Below, one piece after another: positions 60,629 through 64,000 of a stretch of DNA of 64,000 nt. The notes under the pieces were generated by a model. The model did no database searches. It worked only from the letters and a program-made list of their open reading frames with translations, and had not been told where the DNA came from. Position 1 is the stretch's first letter, and each line of letters starts with the position of its first letter. The position numbers and the translations under genes are program-made. This stretch comes from Micromonospora sediminicola (GTDB taxonomy: Bacteria; Actinomycetota; Actinomycetes; Mycobacteriales; Micromonosporaceae), in contig NZ_FLRH01000003.1 of assembly GCF_900089585.1 (NCBI RefSeq), positions 62,001 through 126,000 on the forward strand, given 5' to 3'.

Positions 60629-61114
60629 TCAGGCCAGGGCGGCGGCGAACATCCCCGCCTCGTACGCCCCGCCGCGCTGGTGCACGATCACCGCGAACCG
60701 GTTCGCCGCGTTGATCAGGCCGACCAGGCAGACCAGCACCGCGATCTGGTCGTCGTCGTAGTGCTCGCGCACCCGGGCCCAGGTCTCGTCGGACACCCCC
60801 TGGTGGGCGTCGGCGAGCCGGGTGCCCTCCTCGGCGAACGCCAGCGCCGCGCGCTCCGCCTCGGTGAAGACGGTCGACTCGCGCCAGGCGGCGACCAGGT
60901 GCAGCCGGACCGCGCTCTCCCCGGCGGCCGCCGCCTCCTTGACGTGCATGTCGATGCACCAGCCACAGCCGTTGATCTGGCTGGCCCGCAGCGACACCAG
61001 TTCCTGGACGGCGTGCGGCAGCGGCGACTGCTGGAGCACCAGGCCCGCGTTGGCGAACCGCTTCATGAACTTTGCCGCGGTCGCGTTCTCGAACAGGTTG
61101 ATTCGGGTCTCCAT
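60629..61114 (-). CDS. Carboxymuconolactone decarboxylase/AhpD-like protein
   Basis: A 161-aa protein with the AhpD core NGCGWCIDMHVKEA (CxxC redox pair about residue 50) and VLVCLVGLINAANRFAV. AhpD-like proteins act as thiol peroxidase partners or decarboxylases. ATG 61114 is preceded by AGAGAGG and an ECF41-like promoter. It is divergent from the ECF41 sigma factor, the standard genomic partner, so it is the probable sigma target. Confidence 0.92.
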   Translation of the reverse strand: METRINLFENATAAKFMKRFANAGLVLQQSPLPHAVQELVSLRASQINGCGWCIDMHVKEAAAAGESAVRLHLVAAWRESTVFTEAERAALAFAEEGTRLADAHQGVSDETWARVREHYDDDQIAVLVCLVGLINAANRFAVIVHQRGGAYEAGMFAAALA

Positions 61115-61155
61115 CGTTCCGACCTCTCTGCTGGGGTGGTGTCGGACGACCACGA

Positions 61156-61182
61156 GATGCCGGTCGCCGCGCCGGCGTGACA
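61156..61182 (-). promoter_or_regulatory. ECF41-type promoter for the AhpD-like gene
   Basis: On the minus strand, TGTCACG (61176-61182) and CATC (61156-61159) are 16 nt apart, close to the ECF41 consensus TGTCACA-N16-CGTC. The AhpD-like ATG is 42 nt downstream. Confidence 0.6.
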
Positions 61183-61216
61183 GCCTGGCCCGGTGACCAC
61201 CGACACAGCGACGGGA

Positions 61217-61243
61217 CGTCACACCGCGCCTTCGGTCGGCGTC
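61217..61243 (+). promoter_or_regulatory. ECF41-type promoter for its own sigma factor
   Basis: CGTCACA (61217-61223) and CGTC (61240-61243) with a 16-nt spacer match the ECF41 promoter. The sigma gene ATG at 61281 lies 37 nt downstream, so it is probably autoregulated. Confidence 0.72.
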
Positions 61244-61280
61244 TGGTGGGGAACGCAGCCGAGCAGCGAAGGAGCCAGCC

Positions 61281-62162
61281 ATGGCGGAGCCGGCCACCGA
61301 GGACTTCCTCGCCCACCGGAACCTGCTCTTCACCGTCGCGTACGAGATGCTCGGCTCGGCCGCCGACGCCGAGGACGTGGTGCAGGAGACCTGGCTGCGG
61401 TGGGCCGGCGTCGACCTCGACGAGGTACGGGACCGGCGCGCCTACCTGGTGCGGATCACCACCCGCCAGGCGCTGTCCCGGTTGCGCGCGCTGGGCCGCC
61501 GCAAGGAGTCGTACGTCGGGTCGTGGCTGCCCGAGCCGCTGCTCACCACGCCCGACGTGGCCGACGACGTGGCCCTGGCCGACAGCGTGTCGATGGCGAT
61601 GCTGCTCGTGCTGGAGACGCTCACCCCGACCGAGCGGGCCGTGTTCGTGCTGCGGGAGGTCTTCGACGTCGGGTACGACGAGATCGCCGCGACGGTCGAC
61701 CGGAGCCCGGCCACGGTCCGGCAGATCGCCCACCGGGCCCGGGCCCACGTCGCGGCGCGCCGGCCCCGCCAGTCCGTGTCCGCGGCCGAGACCCGCGACG
61801 CGCTCGACGCGTTCCGGCGGGCGGTCGAGACGGGTGACCTCCGGTCGCTGCTCGCCGTGCTCGCCGAGGACGTGGTGCTGGTCGGCGACGGCGGCGGGAT
61901 CAAGCAGGCCGTCCCGCGCCCGGTCACCGGCGTGGACAAGGTGGCCCGGCTGCTGGCCGGCGGCTGGGGCCGGGTCGCACCCGTGGCCTCGATGGAACCC
62001 GCGCAGGTCAACGGCTATCCGGCGCTCGTCGTCCGGCTCCACGGCGAGCTGGACACGGTCGTGGCGGTCCGCCTCGACGACGGCCGGATCAGCGGGCTCT
62101 ACGCGGTGCGCAACCCGGAGAAGCTGTCGCACATGACCCGGGAGAACACCCTGCGCCGGTGA
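61281..62162 (+). CDS. sigJ: ECF41-family RNA polymerase sigma factor (SigJ-like)
   Basis: A 293-aa protein: sigma-2 (LFTVAYEMLGSAADAEDVVQETWLRW), sigma-4 (LTPTERAVFVLREVFDVGYDEIA; SPATVRQIAHRAR), the ECF41 WLPEP motif and a SnoaL-like C-terminal extension (about residues 170-293) with DGGGIK and NPEKLSHM, the regulatory motifs of ECF41. It acts as a built-in anti-sigma switch. GAAGGAG precedes the ATG. Confidence 0.93.
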   Translation: MAEPATEDFLAHRNLLFTVAYEMLGSAADAEDVVQETWLRWAGVDLDEVRDRRAYLVRITTRQALSRLRALGRRKESYVGSWLPEPLLTTPDVADDVALADSVSMAMLLVLETLTPTERAVFVLREVFDVGYDEIAATVDRSPATVRQIAHRARAHVAARRPRQSVSAAETRDALDAFRRAVETGDLRSLLAVLAEDVVLVGDGGGIKQAVPRPVTGVDKVARLLAGGWGRVAPVASMEPAQVNGYPALVVRLHGELDTVVAVRLDDGRISGLYAVRNPEKLSHMTRENTLRR

Positions 62163-62188
62163 GCGGCGGGCCGTGCGACGATGCCCGG

Positions 62189-62482
62189 ATGAGCAGCGAC
62201 GTCCCGCCCGACGTGAGCGCCCTGGCCATCAACGTGACCGTCCCGGAGGCGTTGCGTTGGACCGACACCCGGCGCGGCGAGGAGTTCACGCTGACCACGC
62301 TCAACGTCCGGCTGCTGGCGGACGGAAGCCTCGCGGCGAAGGCGTACGGCCGGCCCACGGCGGGCGGGCGCGGCGCGTACGTGTCGTTCCGGGTGCCCGA
62401 CCGGCCGGAGCTGGCCGCGCTGGTCGCGGCGGCGGCCGACCGGGCCGCCGCGCTCTGGGCCGCACACCGCGGCCTCGGCTGA
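62189..62482 (+). CDS. Small hypothetical protein, 97 aa
   Basis: ATG 62189 (MSSDVPPDVSALAINVTV) has GACGAT 6 nt upstream. Beta-strand-rich: LNVRLLADGSLAAKAYGRP, GRGAYVSFRVPDRPEL, then an Ala-rich helix (LVAAAADRAAALWAAHRGL). No family recognised. A GTG start at 62159 overlapping the sigma stop is possible. Confidence 0.65.
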   Translation: MSSDVPPDVSALAINVTVPEALRWTDTRRGEEFTLTTLNVRLLADGSLAAKAYGRPTAGGRGAYVSFRVPDRPELAALVAAAADRAAALWAAHRGLG

Positions 62483-62495
62483 CCGGGACACCGCA

Positions 62496-62513
62496 GGGGA
62501 GGAAACCCTCCCC
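62496..62513. terminator. Short hairpin terminator
   Basis: GGGGAGG (62496-62502) and CCTCCCC (62507-62513) around AAAC, after the 97-aa gene. Confidence 0.65.
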
Positions 62514-62591
62514 GCTTCGTCACCTGTCGGCCGCGCGCCCACCCTGGTTGTCTCGGTCGAGGAACTGATCTCGACCAGAAAGCAGGGTGTC

Positions 62592-63020
62592 ATGTCGATG
62601 CTCCGCCGTACCCTCGCCACCGCCTCCGTGGCCCTCGCCGCCGGCGCCGTCGCCCTGGTCGACGCGTCACCGGCGCTGGCCAGTACGCCGTCGAGCTGCT
62701 CCAGCGTCCGCCAGATCGGCACCACCCGGGTGCTCACCGTCGGCGGCATGCAGGCGGCGTCGGTGAAGCAGTACTACGGCTGCGGCTACAACTACGCCTA
62801 CATCTACGTCTGGGAGCAGTACCGGGCCAGCCACTCGAACTGGGACCTGTACGTGCACGTCGTCGACGAGTCGGACAGCGGCACCGACTACGGCGTGGGC
62901 GAGCTGAACAACACCACCCGGGCGGAGCTGTGGGGCCGGGCGGCGAACACCGCCGCGCACTGCACCCACGTCACCGGCTACCTGAACTCGACCGGCGGGT
63001 CCACCAGCACCGTCTGCTGA
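62592..63020 (+). CDS. Secreted small Cys-containing protein, 142 aa
   Basis: A signal peptide (MSMLRRTLATASVALAAGAV, cleavage near ALA-S) and a mature part rich in Tyr and Asn (QYYGCGYNYAYIYVWEQYR; NWDLYVHVVDES), with cysteine pairs. It looks like an extracellular beta-rich protein of actinomycetes. It probably forms an operon with the next gene. Confidence 0.78.
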   Translation: MSMLRRTLATASVALAAGAVALVDASPALASTPSSCSSVRQIGTTRVLTVGGMQAASVKQYYGCGYNYAYIYVWEQYRASHSNWDLYVHVVDESDSGTDYGVGELNNTTRAELWGRAANTAAHCTHVTGYLNSTGGSTSTVC

Positions 63021-63031
63021 AGGGGAACCAC

Positions 63032-63454
63032 ATGCGACTCAAGCGCACCGCGCTGACCATCGGCGCGGCGGCGGCCGCGCTGGTCGTCGGCCTGCAGAGC
63101 CCGGCCATGGCGTCGGACTCGTACCACGTGATGAACACCGGCGACGCGTTCGGCGGCGGCATCTTCGACTACAGCGGCGAGGCGTACTTCACCGAGCACG
63201 GCGACATCCTGAAGATCTGCGACACGGACGCCGACGGCTACGCGGTGAAGATGTACGTCAGCCTGGACGACGCGTACGGGGCGACCCGGTACAGCTTCAC
63301 CCGGGGCGGCGAGGGCAACTGCGCCACCCACCGGGCCAGCGAGGGCGGCGCGTACAACCTGCCGGAGAACCGCTACATCGGCTTCCTCTTCTGCCGCTAC
63401 AAGGACGGCCACGAGAGCGAGTGCCGCGCCTACCGGTTCTACAACGACTACTGA
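63032..63454 (+). CDS. Secreted small protein, 140 aa
   Basis: Signal peptide (MRLKRTALTIGAAAAALVVG, cleavage at AMA-S). Mature part begins DSYHVMNTGDAFGGGIFDY, with an ICDTDADGYAVKMYVS segment and disulphide-capable cysteines (ICDT, NCATH, LFCRY, ECRAY). GAAGGGG precedes ATG 63032. It resembles actinomycete exoproteins of unknown function. Confidence 0.78.
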   Translation: MRLKRTALTIGAAAAALVVGLQSPAMASDSYHVMNTGDAFGGGIFDYSGEAYFTEHGDILKICDTDADGYAVKMYVSLDDAYGATRYSFTRGGEGNCATHRASEGGAYNLPENRYIGFLFCRYKDGHESECRAYRFYNDY

Positions 63455-63470
63455 TCCGCCGAAGGGGGGC

Positions 63471-63499
63471 GGGGCCGGCCGGCGTGACCGGCCGGCCCC
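63471..63499. terminator. Strong hairpin terminator
   Basis: GGGGCCGGCCGG (63471-63482) and CCGGCCGGCCCC (63488-63499) form a perfect 12-bp stem with loop CGTGA, after the secreted protein pair. Confidence 0.88.
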
Positions 63500-63570
63500 G
63501 GGGCACCCCCCGACGTCGCACGCCGAGCGCCGCGGGCCGCGTCCGGGCCCATCGGTAGCATTCGACGGCG

Positions 63571-64000
63571 ATGGTCCACAGCGAGCAGCCGGTGACGCCC
63601 GGCCCGGAGGTCGACCTGGGGATCGCCGGCTGCGCCGACGCGATCGAGGTCGGCCGGGGCGGCTTCGGTGTGGTCTACCGGGCCTGGCAGGCCGACTACT
63701 CCCGCTGGGTCGCGGTGAAGGTGCTCGCCGCCGACTGGGCCGGACCGTCCCGCGCCCGCTTCGAACGGGAGCTGCGCACCCTCGGCCGGCTCTCCGGCCA
63801 CCCGCACATCGTCACCCTGCACCAGGCCGGCCGCACCGCCGCCGGGAACCCGTACCTGCTGATGGCGTACGAGGAGGGCGGCTCGCTCGGCGACCGGTTG
63901 CGCGCCGGGACGGCCGGTGACTGGCGGACGGCCGTCGCCGGCGGGATCGCGGTGGCCGGCGCGCTGGAGACCGCGCACCGGGCCGGCGTGCTGCACCGCG
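63571..64000 (+). CDS. Serine/threonine protein kinase, N-terminal part
   Basis: Runs off the right edge (143 codons visible). Pkn-type kinase domain: glycine loop GRGGFGVVYRAW (about residue 29), ATP-binding Lys in WVAVKVLAADW, helix C Glu in RFERELRTLGRL, and the HRD loop is just reached (VLHR). Expected to have a regulatory C-terminal part beyond the window. TAGCAT lies 9 nt before the ATG. Confidence 0.92.
   Translation, partial: MVHSEQPVTPGPEVDLGIAGCADAIEVGRGGFGVVYRAWQADYSRWVAVKVLAADWAGPSRARFERELRTLGRLSGHPHIVTLHQAGRTAAGNPYLLMAYEEGGSLGDRLRAGTAGDWRTAVAGGIAVAGALETAHRAGVLHR

Overview
The window is a GC-rich (roughly 73 %) actinomycete chromosome segment, most likely from Micromonospora or a close relative in the Micromonosporaceae. 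This rests on codon use, many leaderless genes (a TAnnnT box 6-7 nt before ATG/GTG), mycothiol-type and ECF41-type families, a SpoIIE/STAS/RsbT regulator set, and an intergenic palindrome built on AAGGGGCCCTT. The genus is an inference; no rRNA or housekeeping marker is present.

Layout. 1-8.0 kb: partial ABC ATPase with a divergent GbsR/MarR regulator, then a giant cytoplasmic hybrid histidine kinase with an array of about eight HAMP units (seven near-identical 276-bp DNA repeats), its coupled response regulator, and a divergent HATPase-GAF-SpoIIE phosphatase. 8.4-17.6 kb: FAD oxidoreductase under a LexA-like box, oligopeptidase B, PLP dehydratase, a PadR-controlled MacB/FtsX-type ABC exporter, DinB/TIGR03086 protein and AraC regulator. 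17.6-23.8 kb: a stressosome operon (rsbR-rsbS-rsbT-RsbX-like-histidine kinase-REC/SpoIIE phosphatase, all junctions overlapping) with a divergent STAS antagonist. 23.8-37.4 kb: MFS exporter and FadR regulator, MscL, a second LexA-box gene, DUF3800 protein, BenE with its XRE/cupin regulator, PP2C phosphatase, Eis-like acetyltransferase, ZIP transporter, beta-helix lipoprotein, epimerase and a NarL-type two-component system.

37.5-42.3 kb is the accessory region. A tRNA-Lys(TTT) carries the left att copy of a decayed 2.35-kb integrative element (integrase C-terminus, two orphan membrane-protein genes, right att copy inside a tRNA-like fold). It is followed by an inactivated IS5-type transposase fragment, an orphan gene and a YefM/YoeB-type toxin-antitoxin pair whose toxin lacks its middle.

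42.4-50.9 kb: a membrane protein, pyruvyltransferase-family protein, secreted DUF11/SdrD-like protein, and a type VII-style polymorphic toxin cassette (YbaB-like, WXG100-like, CpnT-like toxin, then several immunity-type genes). 50.9-54.3 kb: Tat-exported multicopper oxidase overlapping a NarL-type two-component system. 54.4-64 kb: GH10-CBM13 xylanase with CCGAAA-TTTCGG operators, ABC-2 exporter with ArsR-like regulator, MarR and epoxide hydrolase, ECF41 sigma factor with a divergent AhpD-like gene (matching ECF41 promoters on both sides), two small secreted proteins and the N-terminus of a Ser/Thr kinase.

Themes: dense phospho-signalling (five histidine kinases, four SpoIIE/PP2C-type phosphatases, a stressosome), divergent regulator-target pairs with readable palindromic operators, and one decayed tRNA-targeted island.
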